A stretch of 64,000 nt of DNA, taken from NCBI GenBank assembly GCA_913060565.1, contig CAJXRU010000004.1:17192-81191 (forward strand). Direction: 5' to 3'. Positions 17,509 to 27,327 of the stretch are shown piece by piece. A program made the translations under genes and the position numbers. The notes under the pieces were generated by a model. It was not told the origin of the DNA, ran no database searches, and worked only from the letters and a program-made list of their open reading frames with translations. The stretch comes from an uncultured Gammaproteobacteria bacterium (GTDB taxonomy: Bacteria; Pseudomonadota; Gammaproteobacteria; Enterobacterales; Psychrobiaceae). Numbering within the stretch: position 1 is the first letter of the stretch; every line of letters begins with the position of its first letter.

Positions 17509-19188
17509 TTATGCGGATTTAGCGATTTCTTCTTCTCTCAGTTCGCGACGAAGAATTTTACCGACATTGGTTTTTGGTAGTTCATCTCTAAACTCAATGA
17601 GTTTAGGCACTTTATAGGCAGTTAATTGTTCACGACAATGGGCTTTTAGTGCTTTTTCATCAAGTGATTGGTCTTTCTTCACAACAAAAATCTTCACCAC
17701 TTCCCCAGATACCTCATGAGGAATGCCGATAGCGGCAACTTCTAATACGCCACTATGCATTGCACAAACATCTTCTATTTCATTAGGGAACACATTAAAA
17801 CCTGAAACAATAATCATGTCTTTTTGACGATCCACAATCTTACAGAAACCGTCTTCATCAATCGTGGCAATATCGCCAGTACCAAACCATTCGCCATCCA
17901 TCACTTTCGCGGTTTCTTCTGGCTTATTGTAATAACCCATCATTACCTGAGGGCCTTTCACTTGTAATTCGCCTGGCTCATTAAACCCTTTTTCAACGCC
18001 ATCATCACCCATGATTCGAACTAAAGTTGATGAACAAGGTAATCCGATTGTGCCGTTAAAACCTTGACTGTTATGCGGTGCAACCGTCACTAATGGACAA
18101 CATTCAGTTAAGCCATAACCTTCTAATAAGTGAACACCGGTTACTTCTTTCCACTGTTGTGCGACAGCACGTTGCACTGCCATACCACCACCGAGTGTTA
18201 ACTTTAATGAGCTAAAATCGAGTTCTTTAAACGCCGCATTATTTAGTAATGCATTAAACAATGTATTTACGCCAGTAATTGCCGTGAATTTAACACTTGA
18301 TAAGTCTTTGATGAATGCAGGGATGTCACGAGGATTAGTGATTAATAAGTTTTTCGCACCAAACTTCATAAACAGTAGACAATTAGCCGTTAATGCAAAG
18401 ATATGATACAGCGGTAATGCGGTAACTATTAGCTCCTTTCCATCCGTTAATTGTGTCCCATAGGCCGCTGAGGCTTGTTCTAAGTTAGCCACCATATTGC
18501 GGTGGCTTAACATAGCGCCTTTCGCTAACCCTGTTGTTCCACCGGTATATTGAAGGTATGCCAGATCATCACCAGAGATTTTCGGTTTTTGATAACTCAG
18601 CTGCGCGCCACGGCTTAATACGTCGCGATAGCTAATAGCTGACGGTAGGTTAAAACTCGGCACCATTTTTTTAATGTATTTAACGACAAAGTTAACAATG
18701 GTACGTTTAATGGCAGGAAATTGGTCGCCGAGATTTGTCACTATGACATGTTCCAGTTGTGGTGTTTCAGCAACAACTTTCTCAACGGTATCAGCAAAGT
18801 TACTGAGAACTACAAGGGCTTTTGCACCTGAATCATTCAACTGATGCTTTAATTCACGCGGTGTATATAACGGGTTTACATTAACGACAACTAAGCCCGC
18901 ACGTAAGGCGCCAAACATAGCAACAGGATACTGGAGTAGGTTAGGCATCATGATGCCAATGCGATCTCCTGCCTTTAGCTTAAGCTCGTGCTGACAGTAG
19001 GCAGCAAAGTCTTTACTTAATCTATCTAACGTTGCATAGGTCATGTCATGAGACATATTGGTAAATGCAACATTTTGTGGGAAGCGTTCGATACTTTCTT
19101 CAAATACTTCAACAAGAGATTGATAACGCTCAGGGTTTATTTCCGCTACCACATCATCGGGATAACTTTTTAGCCAAACTTTTTCCAC
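17509..19188 (-). CDS. fadD: Long-chain-fatty-acid--CoA ligase FadD
   Basis: This 559-aa adenylate-forming enzyme has the P-loop [11 protein letters not shown] (residues 214-224), the YGLTECCP motif, the GWFGTGDIA and [17 protein letters not shown] hinge region, and the C-terminal catalytic lysine motif [13 protein letters not shown]. It activates fatty acids to acyl-CoA at the inner membrane for beta-oxidation or phospholipid synthesis. The order fadD then rnd is conserved in gammaproteobacteria. It is preceded by a ribosome-binding site (GGAGAAATT on the minus strand) and followed by an intrinsic terminator. Confidence 0.95.
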   Translation of the reverse strand: MEKVWLKSYPDDVVAEINPERYQSLVEVFEESIERFPQNVAFTNMSHDMTYATLDRLSKDFAAYCQHELKLKAGDRIGIMMPNLLQYPVAMFGALRAGLVVVNVNPLYTPRELKHQLNDSGAKALVVLSNFADTVEKVVAETPQLEHVIVTNLGDQFPAIKRTIVNFVVKYIKKMVPSFNLPSAISYRDVLSRGAQLSYQKPKISGDDLAYLQYTGGTTGLAKGAMLSHRNMVANLEQASAAYGTQLTDGKELIVTALPLYHIFALTANCLLFMKFGAKNLLITNPRDIPAFIKDLSSVKFTAITGVNTLFNALLNNAAFKELDFSSLKLTLGGGMAVQRAVAQQWKEVTGVHLLEGYGLTECCPLVTVAPHNSQGFNGTIGLPCSSTLVRIMGDDGVEKGFNEPGELQVKGPQVMMGYYNKPEETAKVMDGEWFGTGDIATIDEDGFCKIVDRQKDMIIVSGFNVFPNEIEDVCAMHSGVLEVAAIGIPHEVSGEVVKIFVVKKDQSLDEKALKAHCREQLTAYKVPKLIEFRDELPKTNVGKILRRELREEEIAKSA

Positions 19189-19357
19189 AATTTCTCCTTA
19201 CTAACACCATGCATTATTTATTAATTGTTAGATTGCATGATTCATTATCTTTTAAACAGGTGTTTAATGCTCCCACAACTGACGTCATTTTGAAAGTAAA
19301 ATGTAGAGCTATTGCACTAGATATTAAATAGCTCACCTTTCAGTCGCATTATTTGCG

Positions 19358-20206
19358 CTATTTAAACAAATGTTGGCTGATTAATTGCCACACAGGTTCT
19401 GGATGTTCCATATGTAGGTGATGTCCACCAGCTAATGTTTGAACATTTAGATTTGGCATCACTGCCATGCGCTCACTTAACGTTTTACGCAGCGATAAAT
19501 AGCCACTCTCACCAAGAATTAATAACGTCTCATGTTCAATGCCAGATAACAGGTCAACAGCTTGCTGCTCAACCATTCGCATTGGTGATAATTGTTTTAA
19601 ACGTGAATCACTGCGCCACTTATAGCCATTGTCAGTTTCTAATAATGAGCGCTCAACGAGTATTTTTGCGATATCGCTATTAAAATCACTTGCCATCGTT
19701 CGCGCTAATACTGCTTTTTCAAATGAGCTATATCCTTTATTCGATGACTTTTTTGTTTGCTCTCGGTATTTATTAACGATGGATTTTTTTAGCAACTCTC
19801 TCGTATCTTGAGGCTTTGATGATATTGCCCCTAATGCTTCAATCAACACTAATTTATTGACTAACTCAGGGAAGGTTCCGGTAAAAATAGACGCGACTAT
19901 TGCGCCAAGCGAATGACCAATGATATTCACCTTTTGCCAATTGTTGTGTTCAATTAGCGCGTATAAATCATAAACGTAATCAAGCAATTGGTATGAGGCA
20001 TCAACGCCGCGATGTTGTGAATGGCCATGCCCCGGCCAATCAATGGCTACTACATGGTGTTTTGGATTAAGTGCCATTAACGGTGAAAAACTATTGGCAT
20101 TATCAAGCCACCCGTGTAGCGCAATCGTCACTATTTCACTGTCATCTGCATGATATTGCAGAGACGACAAACGGATATGCGGTAGAATAAAATCTAGACT
20201 GTCCAT
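19358..20206 (-). CDS. Alpha/beta-fold hydrolase
   Basis: This 282-aa cytoplasmic protein has the alpha/beta hydrolase layout: oxyanion-region HGWLDNANSF, DWPGHGHS, nucleophile elbow GHSLG (Ser99), and a C-terminal catalytic His in the GGHHLHMEHPE segment. The HGWLDN...DWPGHG pattern resembles a group of serine hydrolases common in marine gammaproteobacteria, but no substrate can be assigned. It follows the M50-like membrane protease gene by 6 nt in the same direction, so the two probably share an mRNA. It precedes fadD across about 170 bp. Confidence 0.85.
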   Translation of the reverse strand: MDSLDFILPHIRLSSLQYHADDSEIVTIALHGWLDNANSFSPLMALNPKHHVVAIDWPGHGHSQHRGVDASYQLLDYVYDLYALIEHNNWQKVNIIGHSLGAIVASIFTGTFPELVNKLVLIEALGAISSKPQDTRELLKKSIVNKYREQTKKSSNKGYSSFEKAVLARTMASDFNSDIAKILVERSLLETDNGYKWRSDSRLKQLSPMRMVEQQAVDLLSGIEHETLLILGESGYLSLRKTLSERMAVMPNLNVQTLAGGHHLHMEHPEPVWQLISQHLFK

Positions 20207-20212
20207 TGAATG

Positions 20213-20869
20213 TTAACCTTCCTTTTGCATGGGCTGACTATTTAACGACCGATACAAATAATAAAGTACACTCAGCCCAGTTGCACACCATATCATGACC
20301 CATACAATCTCAGGTATAAAAGTCATTTTAGCTAACATGGCGCCATCTCCAACAGCACGACCATCAATTAAATAAAGTGGGCTTTTAATGGCATTAAACA
20401 ACACTAAGATTGCGATAAATCGGCTTAGATAAGTCATGAGTTTGGCGTTTGTTTTAACGAGTATTAAGACTAATAATCCTATGACAGCGGCCAAAATTAG
20501 TGCAGTCATAATATTATTAACCCACAAAATAAGAGCCATTGTGAAAATGGCAATAAGCACACCAATGGTTATTCGAGCCAAGGTATTACGAGTGCCTGCC
20601 TGAAACAACAATGCCGCCCAAATTGAGACACCTAAATAACCACTAATAGCAATCAGAAAGCTGCTACCACCTCGGGATAAAACATGACCGCTGCCATTGA
20701 TGGCCAGCGAAAATTCAACGACTTGGCCGCCAGTAAATAGTGCCGTGAGGGCATGAGACATTTCGTGAAATATGGTTGCTAAATAAGTAAATGGCAAACC
20801 GATGAAGGGAATATAACTAATAATAATGGCAAATAGACAATAGCCAATAAAAAGCATTCGTTGAGTCAT
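20213..20869 (-). CDS. M50-like integral-membrane metalloprotease family protein
   Basis: This 218-aa protein is almost wholly hydrophobic, with about six transmembrane helices. A zinc-binding HEMSH (HExxH, residues 35-39) lies inside the membrane region, as in M50-type site-2 protease relatives. The segment FSLAINGSGHVLSRGGSSF follows. The usual second metal motif (NPDG-like) is not obvious; an aspartate near the end (YLIDGRAVGDGA) might fill that place. Family members of this size are called M50 peptidases but lack known substrates. It sits between an unknown 123-aa gene (9 nt upstream) and the alpha/beta hydrolase (6 nt downstream). Confidence 0.75.
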   Translation of the reverse strand: MTQRMLFIGYCLFAIIISYIPFIGLPFTYLATIFHEMSHALTALFTGGQVVEFSLAINGSGHVLSRGGSSFLIAISGYLGVSIWAALLFQAGTRNTLARITIGVLIAIFTMALILWVNNIMTALILAAVIGLLVLILVKTNAKLMTYLSRFIAILVLFNAIKSPLYLIDGRAVGDGAMLAKMTFIPEIVWVMIWCATGLSVLYYLYRSLNSQPMQKEG

Positions 20870-20878
20870 TGATGCCTC

Positions 20879-21250
20879 TTAGGCAAAGGTGTCAATTCCA
20901 ACCAAACGTTGAATCTCTTCACGCTTCGGAGCATGTTGAACACTTTGGTATTCGCTAATAGCAACGCGCTGTACACCTTGGGGTTTATCGTAAATGGTTT
21001 GATTTGCTTGATGGGCCGCCGCTACTTGTTCGTATTGCGCTTGTGTAAGCGTACTGCTTTGACGCTGCTGCTGTTGGTCGTCATCACCAACAACGGTGCG
21101 ACGTTGAGCATTAGAATTACTTGTGCCATCTACACCATCAACTACCCTACCACGCAAAATGGCATTAGGTTCAGACGTGCCAGCAACTAAACGCTCATTT
21201 GGCGCTGCGGTTGTTGGACTTGATGGTGTGTATTGGTTATTTAAAATCAT
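20879..21250 (-). CDS. Hypothetical protein, Gln/Asn-rich, unknown function
   Basis: I do not recognise this 123-aa product. It has no signal peptide and no transmembrane segment. The middle is polar and low in complexity (QRRTVVGDDDQQQQRQSS), followed by a predicted helix (LTQAQYEQVAAAHQANQ) and a C-terminal EEIQRLVGIDTFA. It reads like a largely disordered protein with a short helical core. It sits between tsaB (36 nt upstream) and the M50-like gene (9 nt downstream) in a tight same-strand series, which supports it being real. Confidence 0.65.
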   Translation of the reverse strand: MILNNQYTPSSPTTAAPNERLVAGTSEPNAILRGRVVDGVDGTSNSNAQRRTVVGDDDQQQQRQSSTLTQAQYEQVAAAHQANQTIYDKPQGVQRVAISEYQSVQHAPKREEIQRLVGIDTFA

Positions 21251-21286
21251 AGCGCAAATAGTTTAGCACAAGCTTTTTGCTATCGT

Positions 21287-21979
21287 CTAATTTCTACCCG
21301 GCAATTTTTGCCATGTAACAGTGTCACGAACATAAACAGGGCTTGCATCATCCACATCAACGGCGTTTCCAAGCCGAAACTGTGCTTTTGCTAGTGGTGC
21401 CATAGCATGGCTAGATGGGTATAAAATGTCGGTATTAACCTCAATATTTGCAATATCTTTAAGTGCCGGATACGCAGACCACGCAGTGCCGACTGCCATA
21501 TATTGTGTATCTTCAAGCGCAGCGTTATCAATAGCTTCAGGCTTAACAACCATTTCTTGTCCAACGAGAGTGGCTATTCCGTCAATATTTTTAAATACCC
21601 CCCAATATACTTCACTCATACGTGCATCAATGGCTGCGATAACATCTTTCGCGCCATGCTCATCCATCGCTTGTTGTGCCATTGTTGCAAGCGTTGAAAT
21701 ACCAATCACAGGTTTATTCGCACCAAGGGCAAGTCCTTGCATAATACCAGTGCCAATACGCACGCCAGTAAAACTACCTGGGCCACGGCCCCATGCTATG
21801 GCATCAAGTTCTTTTAAGGTCAAGTTAGCTTTACTTAGCATTGCATCCACCATTGGCAACACCATTTTGGTATGGCTACGAGGCGTAACATCTTGTTGAT
21901 GATATAGTGCTTCGCCATGAGTTATTGCCACCGAGCATGCTTCGGTTGAGGTATCAATGATTAGAATTTTTTCTGACAT
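21287..21979 (-). CDS. tsaB: tRNA threonylcarbamoyladenosine biosynthesis protein TsaB
   Basis: The product is 230 aa, normal for the family. The ASKHA-fold N-terminus reads ILIIDTSTEACSVAI and is followed by RSHTKMVLPMVD and the conserved GRGPGSFTGVRIG loop. TsaB is a non-catalytic partner of TsaD and TsaE in the complex that adds t6A at position 37 of ANN-decoding tRNAs. It lies just downstream of the YoaA-type helicase gene, a pairing conserved in enterobacteria (yoaA-tsaB). The gap is 41 bp, so co-transcription is likely. Confidence 0.95.
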   Translation of the reverse strand: MSEKILIIDTSTEACSVAITHGEALYHQQDVTPRSHTKMVLPMVDAMLSKANLTLKELDAIAWGRGPGSFTGVRIGTGIMQGLALGANKPVIGISTLATMAQQAMDEHGAKDVIAAIDARMSEVYWGVFKNIDGIATLVGQEMVVKPEAIDNAALEDTQYMAVGTAWSAYPALKDIANIEVNTDILYPSSHAMAPLAKAQFRLGNAVDVDDASPVYVRDTVTWQKLPGRN

Positions 21980-22020
21980 AATTTTCGTTTCAATTGTAAT
22001 TTCGTTTCAATAAATTGCTG

Positions 22021-23943
22021 TTAAAGCTGCTCTAAATAGTCGATAACTTGTTTAAGGTCACGTGTTCGTTTCATATCAGGCAAACTTTGTAAGAATATTC
22101 GGCCATAGGGCCTAGTAATCATTCGTGTATCACACAAAACTAAGGCACCGCGATCGTTAACATCGCGGATAAGTCGTCCGGCACCCTGTTTAAGTGAAAT
22201 AACCGCTTGTGGCACTTGCACGGCATCAAAGCCCTCAACACCCTGCTTTTTCTTGTCATCCAAACGGGCTTTTAACAAGGGATCATCAGGTGATGCAAAC
22301 GGGAGTTTGTCGATGATAACACAGCGCAATGCGTCACCACGGATATCAACGCCTTCCCAAAATGACGATGTCGCTAATAGCACGGCATCGCCATCTTCCA
22401 CAAAGGCATTTAATAGTGCTTGTTTACTATCATCTCCCTGCACTAACAACGTTTGCTCAATTTGATTAACCAATTTAGCCTGTAATCGGTTTAGCGTTGA
22501 AAAGCTCGTCACTAGAATAAGTACGCCGCCATTACTTGCTTCAATAAGCACCTGCGTTGTTTGTGCTAGTTGATCAATGTAATTGGGATTGGCAGGCTCA
22601 GAAAAATAGCGTGGCACACAAAACAGAGATTGTTTTTGATAATCAAACGGACTGTCTAACGATAGGGTTTGAGGCGACTTTATGCCAAGTTGCGCCGTGA
22701 AATGATCAAACTTGTCGTCCACTTTCAGTGTTGCGGAGGTAAACAACCATGCACTATCAAGCGTTTTAGTATGTTGATAAAATTTATCAGCGATCGACAG
22801 CGGACTAATATTAAGTTGCAGATGATTGCGACTCGCTTCATACCAAAAACTAAAACCGACTTTATCACCGCCTTTAAATTTGTCGAGTCGTGATTTAACT
22901 TCCAATAGTCTTTCAAAACAATTATCAAGATTCTCACTTCGCCCTAAAGAGATTTTTAGCACTTGATACATAAAATCAAGATTGGCGTTTAGCTGTTCAA
23001 ATGCGCCCTTTACATCATTTCTATTTAATGCATGCCCCCAATCACCACGCTCACCGTTGTGAGCAAATACAAGGCGTAATTGGTCACTACAACGTTGCAC
23101 TATTTCAGCGGCTTTTAATAGCTGTTTAGTATCTTTAAGCTCACTGTAATAAACATGAGAAATATCAACCGCGAGCTCTTTAATGGTTTTAGTCGACAGC
23201 GACTCGCCAAAATAGCCACAAGCAATATCAGGAATTTGATGAGCTTCATCAAAAATCACCATCTCACTTGCAGGGATCAATTCGCCAAAGCCAGTGTCTT
23301 TTAATGCCATGTCAGCAAAAAATAGATGATGGTTTACAACAATTAAATCGGCATCCATGGCAAGGCGTCTAGCACGCAGTAAATAACAATCATCATAGTG
23401 TTCACATTTTTTACCGCTGCAGTTATCACTACTTGAAGTCACTAATGAAAATGCCATCGATGATTCGTTAACCCCCGGCACATCACCCAAATCACCGGTT
23501 AATGTATGACCAGACCATCGCTTAATTTGAATTAAATCGTGCTCTATTTGATCGTTATGACTTGCGCCTTGTTGTTGTAACTTTCTGAATCGGTCGATGC
23601 ATAAGTAGTTTGCTCGCCCTTTTAGCAATGCAGTTTTAATTGGCGTGTTAAGCGCCTTTTTAACGAGTGGGAGATCTTTGTAGTAAAGCTGATCTTGCAG
23701 TGCTTTTGTACCTGTGGAAACAATGGTTTTAGCACCGCTTAACATGGCACTAATTAAATACGCAAAGGTTTTGCCAGTTCCGGTTTGTGCTTCGACAACC
23801 AGTTGTTGCTTTTCTTCAATAGCTTTACCGACAGCTAATGCCATCTCAGTTTGGACTTCACGCTCATCATAACCATCAATGCATTGTGCTAATGCGCCAT
23901 CTTTGGCAAAGGCATGGCTAATTTTAGAATCAAGTGATGTCAT
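22021..23943 (-). CDS. yoaA: YoaA/DinG-type ATP-dependent DNA helicase
   Basis: This 640-aa superfamily-2 (XPD-like) helicase has Walker A VEAQTGTGKTFAYL (near residue 55), the DEAH box (IFDEAHQIPD) and a cysteine set (YLCIDR, CSGKKCEHYDDC) that would hold a [4Fe-4S] cluster. It also has C-terminal helicase motifs ATSSFWEGVDIRGD and QGAGRLIRDVNDRG. YoaA-type helicases act in DNA damage tolerance and replication fork repair. Length fits YoaA better than the longer DinG. It lies upstream of tsaB, as in E. coli, and downstream of glnS beyond a terminator. Confidence 0.9.
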   Translation of the reverse strand: MTSLDSKISHAFAKDGALAQCIDGYDEREVQTEMALAVGKAIEEKQQLVVEAQTGTGKTFAYLISAMLSGAKTIVSTGTKALQDQLYYKDLPLVKKALNTPIKTALLKGRANYLCIDRFRKLQQQGASHNDQIEHDLIQIKRWSGHTLTGDLGDVPGVNESSMAFSLVTSSSDNCSGKKCEHYDDCYLLRARRLAMDADLIVVNHHLFFADMALKDTGFGELIPASEMVIFDEAHQIPDIACGYFGESLSTKTIKELAVDISHVYYSELKDTKQLLKAAEIVQRCSDQLRLVFAHNGERGDWGHALNRNDVKGAFEQLNANLDFMYQVLKISLGRSENLDNCFERLLEVKSRLDKFKGGDKVGFSFWYEASRNHLQLNISPLSIADKFYQHTKTLDSAWLFTSATLKVDDKFDHFTAQLGIKSPQTLSLDSPFDYQKQSLFCVPRYFSEPANPNYIDQLAQTTQVLIEASNGGVLILVTSFSTLNRLQAKLVNQIEQTLLVQGDDSKQALLNAFVEDGDAVLLATSSFWEGVDIRGDALRCVIIDKLPFASPDDPLLKARLDDKKKQGVEGFDAVQVPQAVISLKQGAGRLIRDVNDRGALVLCDTRMITRPYGRIFLQSLPDMKRTRDLKQVIDYLEQL

Positions 23944-23970
23944 TTCGCCACATTTGTTATGCTAATGAAT

Positions 23971-24000
23971 AAAAAACAGGCAATGAGTTCATTGCCTGTT
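23971..24000 (-). terminator. Intrinsic terminator after glnS
   Basis: A near-perfect 12-bp stem AACAGGCAATGA / TCATTGCCTGTT (23975-24000) with a 2-nt apex is followed on the minus strand by a U-run (A-run 23971-23976). It lies 23 nt past the glnS stop. Confidence 0.9.
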
Positions 24001-24023
24001 CCAAACAAAAATTTGCTAATAGA

Positions 24024-25691
24024 TTAAGCGTTGTTAGCCCAAGTATCACGTAGTCCAACAGTGCGGTTAAAGACTAAGTTATCACTAGTTGAATCTTTAT
24101 TATCAGCACAAAAATATCCTTCGCGCTCAAATTGATAAGCCTGTTCACCTTTAGCTATCGCTAGTGAAGGCTCGACAACAGCTGTTGTCACAGTTACCAA
24201 TGACTCAGGATTAATTACCGCGCTAAATGCTTCTTCCGCTGCAGGATTTGGTACCGTAAATAAACGGTCATACAAACGTACAGTGGCTGGTATACCATGC
24301 GAAGCACTTACCCAATGGATAACGCCCTTAACTTTACGGCCGTCACTTGGGTTCTTACCAAGTGTTTCAGGATCGTAACTACCATATACAGTTGTGATGT
24401 TACCATCGGCATCTTTATCACAACGTAATGCTTTTACAACGTAGCCATTGCGAAGACGTACTTCCTTATCAATCACTAACCGTTTGTATTTCTTGTTGGC
24501 TTCTTCTTTAAAATCAGCGCGATCAATCAATATTTCACGAGTAAAAGGCAGAACACGCGTCCCCATCGCTTCATCATTAGGATGATTTGGCGCGGTTAGT
24601 TCTTCAACTTGTCCTTCGGGGTAGTTTTCAAGAATTAATTTAATCGGATCTAATACAGCCATTGCACGAGGTGCCGTTACATTAAGATCTTCACGAATGC
24701 AGCTTTCTAGTGCACTCATTTCGATCATATTTTCTTGTTTTGTTACACCAATACGTTTACAAAACTCGACTAACGATGCAGGTGTATAACCACGACGACG
24801 CATCCCAGCAATAGTAGGCATGCGTGGATCGTTCCAGCCATCAACTAGATTTTCTTCAACCAGAGCAGCAAGCTTACGCTTTGACATTACCGTGTATTCA
24901 AGGTTAAGTCGCGAAAACTCAATTTGCTGTGGATGCGCAGGAATTGAAATATTGTCAATCACCCAATCATACAATGGACGGTGATCTTCAAATTCAAGTG
25001 TACACAATGAATGGGTAATACCTTCGATGGCATCAGAAATACAATGAGTAAAGTCATACATTGGATAAATGCACCACTTGTTACCTGTTTGATGATGCTC
25101 AATGAAACGAATACGATAGATAATTGGGTCGCGCATCTTGATATTCGGAGATGCCATATCAATTTTTGCACGTAAACTGTGTGAACCCTCGGCAAATTCG
25201 CCCTTGCGCATACGTTCGAATAAATCTAAGTTTTCTTCGACACTTTGATCGCGCCACGGACTGTTCTTGCCAGGTTCTTTCAATGTACCGCGATACTCTC
25301 GCATCTGCTCAGCGTCAAGTTGACATACAAACGCTTTGCCGGTTTTGATTAATTCAACAGCGTAGTTATAAAGATCTTCAAAATAATTTGAGCTATAACG
25401 AACCTCTCCTGCCCATTCAAAACCTAACCATTGCACGTCTTCTTTAATGGAGTGAACAAAATCGATATCTTCTTTTGCAGGGTTAGTGTCATCAAAGCGT
25501 AAATTTGTTTGTCCCTGATAATCTTGACCGATCCCAAAGTTTAAACAAATTGATTTAGCATGACCAATATGCAAATAGCCATTTGGCTCTGGCGGAAAAC
25601 GGGTAACAACACTTGCGTGTTTACCTGATGCTAAATCTTGATCAATAATATTTCGAATGAAATTGGTTGGACGTACTGACTCTTCGCTCAT
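24024..25691 (-). CDS. glnS: Glutaminyl-tRNA synthetase
   Basis: This 555-aa class I synthetase has [17 protein letters not shown] (HIGH motif, near residue 40), FDDTNP, and the KMSKS-equivalent VMSKRKL. The C-terminal anticodon-binding beta-barrel region includes [14 protein letters not shown] closing residues ([12 protein letters not shown]). It charges tRNA-Gln with glutamine in the cytoplasm. The size matches the E. coli enzyme. It is a single-gene unit closed by a strong terminator. Confidence 0.97.
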   Translation of the reverse strand: MSEESVRPTNFIRNIIDQDLASGKHASVVTRFPPEPNGYLHIGHAKSICLNFGIGQDYQGQTNLRFDDTNPAKEDIDFVHSIKEDVQWLGFEWAGEVRYSSNYFEDLYNYAVELIKTGKAFVCQLDAEQMREYRGTLKEPGKNSPWRDQSVEENLDLFERMRKGEFAEGSHSLRAKIDMASPNIKMRDPIIYRIRFIEHHQTGNKWCIYPMYDFTHCISDAIEGITHSLCTLEFEDHRPLYDWVIDNISIPAHPQQIEFSRLNLEYTVMSKRKLAALVEENLVDGWNDPRMPTIAGMRRRGYTPASLVEFCKRIGVTKQENMIEMSALESCIREDLNVTAPRAMAVLDPIKLILENYPEGQVEELTAPNHPNDEAMGTRVLPFTREILIDRADFKEEANKKYKRLVIDKEVRLRNGYVVKALRCDKDADGNITTVYGSYDPETLGKNPSDGRKVKGVIHWVSASHGIPATVRLYDRLFTVPNPAAEEAFSAVINPESLVTVTTAVVEPSLAIAKGEQAYQFEREGYFCADNKDSTSDNLVFNRTVGLRDTWANNA

Positions 25692-25810
25692 CAGATCCTC
25701 AAATTAGTTAAAACCTAGTAAAAATTGCTTGTATGATCGCCTAAATTTAAAAGATTCTCAACCACTGAGTTAGCTTGAGCTAAATTAATGTGTTGTTGCT
25801 ACGCAAAAAT

Positions 25811-25840
25811 AAAAAAACCCGCTAATTCAGCGGGTTTTTA
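25811..25840. terminator. Terminator after the OmpA-family gene (bidirectional-looking)
   Basis: Stem AAAAACCCGCT / AGCGGGTTTTT (25813-25823, 25829-25839) with a 5-nt loop has both A- and T-runs. It lies 24 nt beyond the ompA-like stop on the minus strand. Confidence 0.88.
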
Positions 25841-25862
25841 ATGGTTAAAAAGTAACTAATTT

Positions 25863-26942
25863 TTATTTCTGTTCTTTAGAAAACTGAACTCTAACTGTTA
25901 CTTTACGATCTTTACCGTTGTTCTCGTTATCACTTGCTTTTTCTTCGCCGCTTGCAGATACAGAGATTTTATCGCTCTCAACACTCCAAGTATCCTGAAT
26001 GTACTTAGTCACGTTTTTAGCACGCTTGTCAGATAACATTTGATTATAAGCTGCGTTACCTAATGCAGACGCAAAACCAGCAACTTTCACATTATCAACG
26101 TTGCCATCAGCAAGTTGTTTACCAGCATTATCTAAAATAGCTTTAGTTTCACTGGTTAATACGCTTGAATTATTATCAAAATAAACATTGATTTTAAGTG
26201 GCTTAATTTCAACTACTGGCGATGGTACAGGCGCTGGAGCTGGTGCAGGCATTGGCTCAGGTTTAACAACTGGTGCAGGTGCAACGACAGGAGCAGGCAT
26301 CGCTTTCTTTTTCTCTACGTCACCGAAGGTGTAACGTAAACCAGCCGTTAATAAATCAATTTTGTGCTCAAACTCGTAACGCTCCCAATCAAACATTAGA
26401 GAAGTGTTTTCGGTGAGGTCAAACGACATACCTGCCCCCCAAACCCAATCCTTATTATCACCTTTAGTAATACCACGCCCCAACGTTGTCTTATTTGAGC
26501 GTGCCTCAAGTGAAGAAAAACCACCCTTAATATGAACATTAATCCAGTCGTTAATTGGCTGATTATATGCGCCTACTAATGATACGGCTTTGCCAGACAT
26601 TGCTTCGATTTCTCGAATCATTGCATTATTTGTCGACGTACCTAATTCAACTAATCCTAAATCGGCAAATGTGATAGCCGCTGAGAAATTGTTATCAAAA
26701 CGGTAACCGCCATCAACGCGCCAGCCGCGACGTTTTTGAGAATTTGGTGAGATAGTACCAACATCACCTAACGCTAATACTTCATTGCGTAATTCAGCTT
26801 GAGTTGCATAGCTTTTAGCTTGGCCAACGTTTCCTTGAACGTACCAACCTTTTTCTACGTCTTTTGCCATAGCAGTACCTGCCATAACGCTTAATGCAAC
26901 TGGTGCGAGGATAAATGCCTTAAGTTTGATGTTCTTCATCAT
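25863..26942 (-). CDS. ompA: OmpA-family outer-membrane porin
   Basis: The product is 359 aa (ATG 26942, or the adjacent in-frame ATG 26939). A signal peptide ends near AGTAMA. An eight-strand-type beta-barrel domain runs to about residue 205. A proline/alanine-rich hinge (PAPAPAPVPSP) follows, then the OmpA C-terminal peptidoglycan-binding domain with VYFDNNSSVL, GFASALGNAAYNQMLSDKRA and the closing GKDRKVTVRVQF. It links outer membrane and cell wall. Single-gene unit with a terminator. The 385-bp region upstream (26943-27327) is shared with the divergent aminotransferase gene. Confidence 0.92.
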   Translation of the reverse strand: MMKNIKLKAFILAPVALSVMAGTAMAKDVEKGWYVQGNVGQAKSYATQAELRNEVLALGDVGTISPNSQKRRGWRVDGGYRFDNNFSAAITFADLGLVELGTSTNNAMIREIEAMSGKAVSLVGAYNQPINDWINVHIKGGFSSLEARSNKTTLGRGITKGDNKDWVWGAGMSFDLTENTSLMFDWERYEFEHKIDLLTAGLRYTFGDVEKKKAMPAPVVAPAPVVKPEPMPAPAPAPVPSPVVEIKPLKINVYFDNNSSVLTSETKAILDNAGKQLADGNVDNVKVAGFASALGNAAYNQMLSDKRAKNVTKYIQDTWSVESDKISVSASGEEKASDNENNGKDRKVTVRVQFSKEQK

Positions 26943-27327
26943 AGTTCCTTGTAAATTTAGAAATTATCTTTAGTTACTTCGTGTAATGCGGTCATTAAAA
27001 CAATCATGCAATGAATTTTAACTGAACAAATACATAATAACACAGTCTAAGGGCACAATGCCTCGAATAAATCTGCTAATTTCGCTGAAAATACTAAGAA
27101 TATCTGTATTTAAATCAACTTTTACAACGTTAGTAAACCATCAAAAAACCTGATAGCAAATGAACACTGCCCAACAGCTATATAACGGGTGTTTATAGCT
27201 AAGAAAATTTCTCCATAAAAAGCCCTAGATTAAGCTGTGCGCTGCGTTTATTCCATGTTATAAATACGATGAAATTGACGTAGTCAACATCATCAACTTT
27301 CCTCGAAATTAAAATAGGACATTCCCA
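26943..27327. other. Divergent intergenic region between ompA-like and aminotransferase genes
   Basis: There are 385 bp without a credible gene. It should hold both promoters. On the plus strand a TATAAAT-type -10 element lies near 27259-27266, followed by the palindrome at 27275-27287. No other strong repeats or RNA-like structures were seen. Confidence 0.5.
27275..27287. promoter_or_regulatory. Palindrome TTGAC-GTA-GTCAA upstream of aminotransferase
   Basis: A perfect 5-bp inverted repeat with a 3-bp centre sits 40 nt upstream of the aminotransferase start and just downstream of a plausible -10. That position suits a repressor site. The binder is unknown, and it does not fit the TyrR consensus. 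Confidence 0.35.

Noticed and set aside
26943..27327. TyrR box before the aminotransferase gene
   Set aside because: A TGTA...TACA pair can be drawn near 27113-27128 but spacing does not match TGTAAA-N6-TTTACA.
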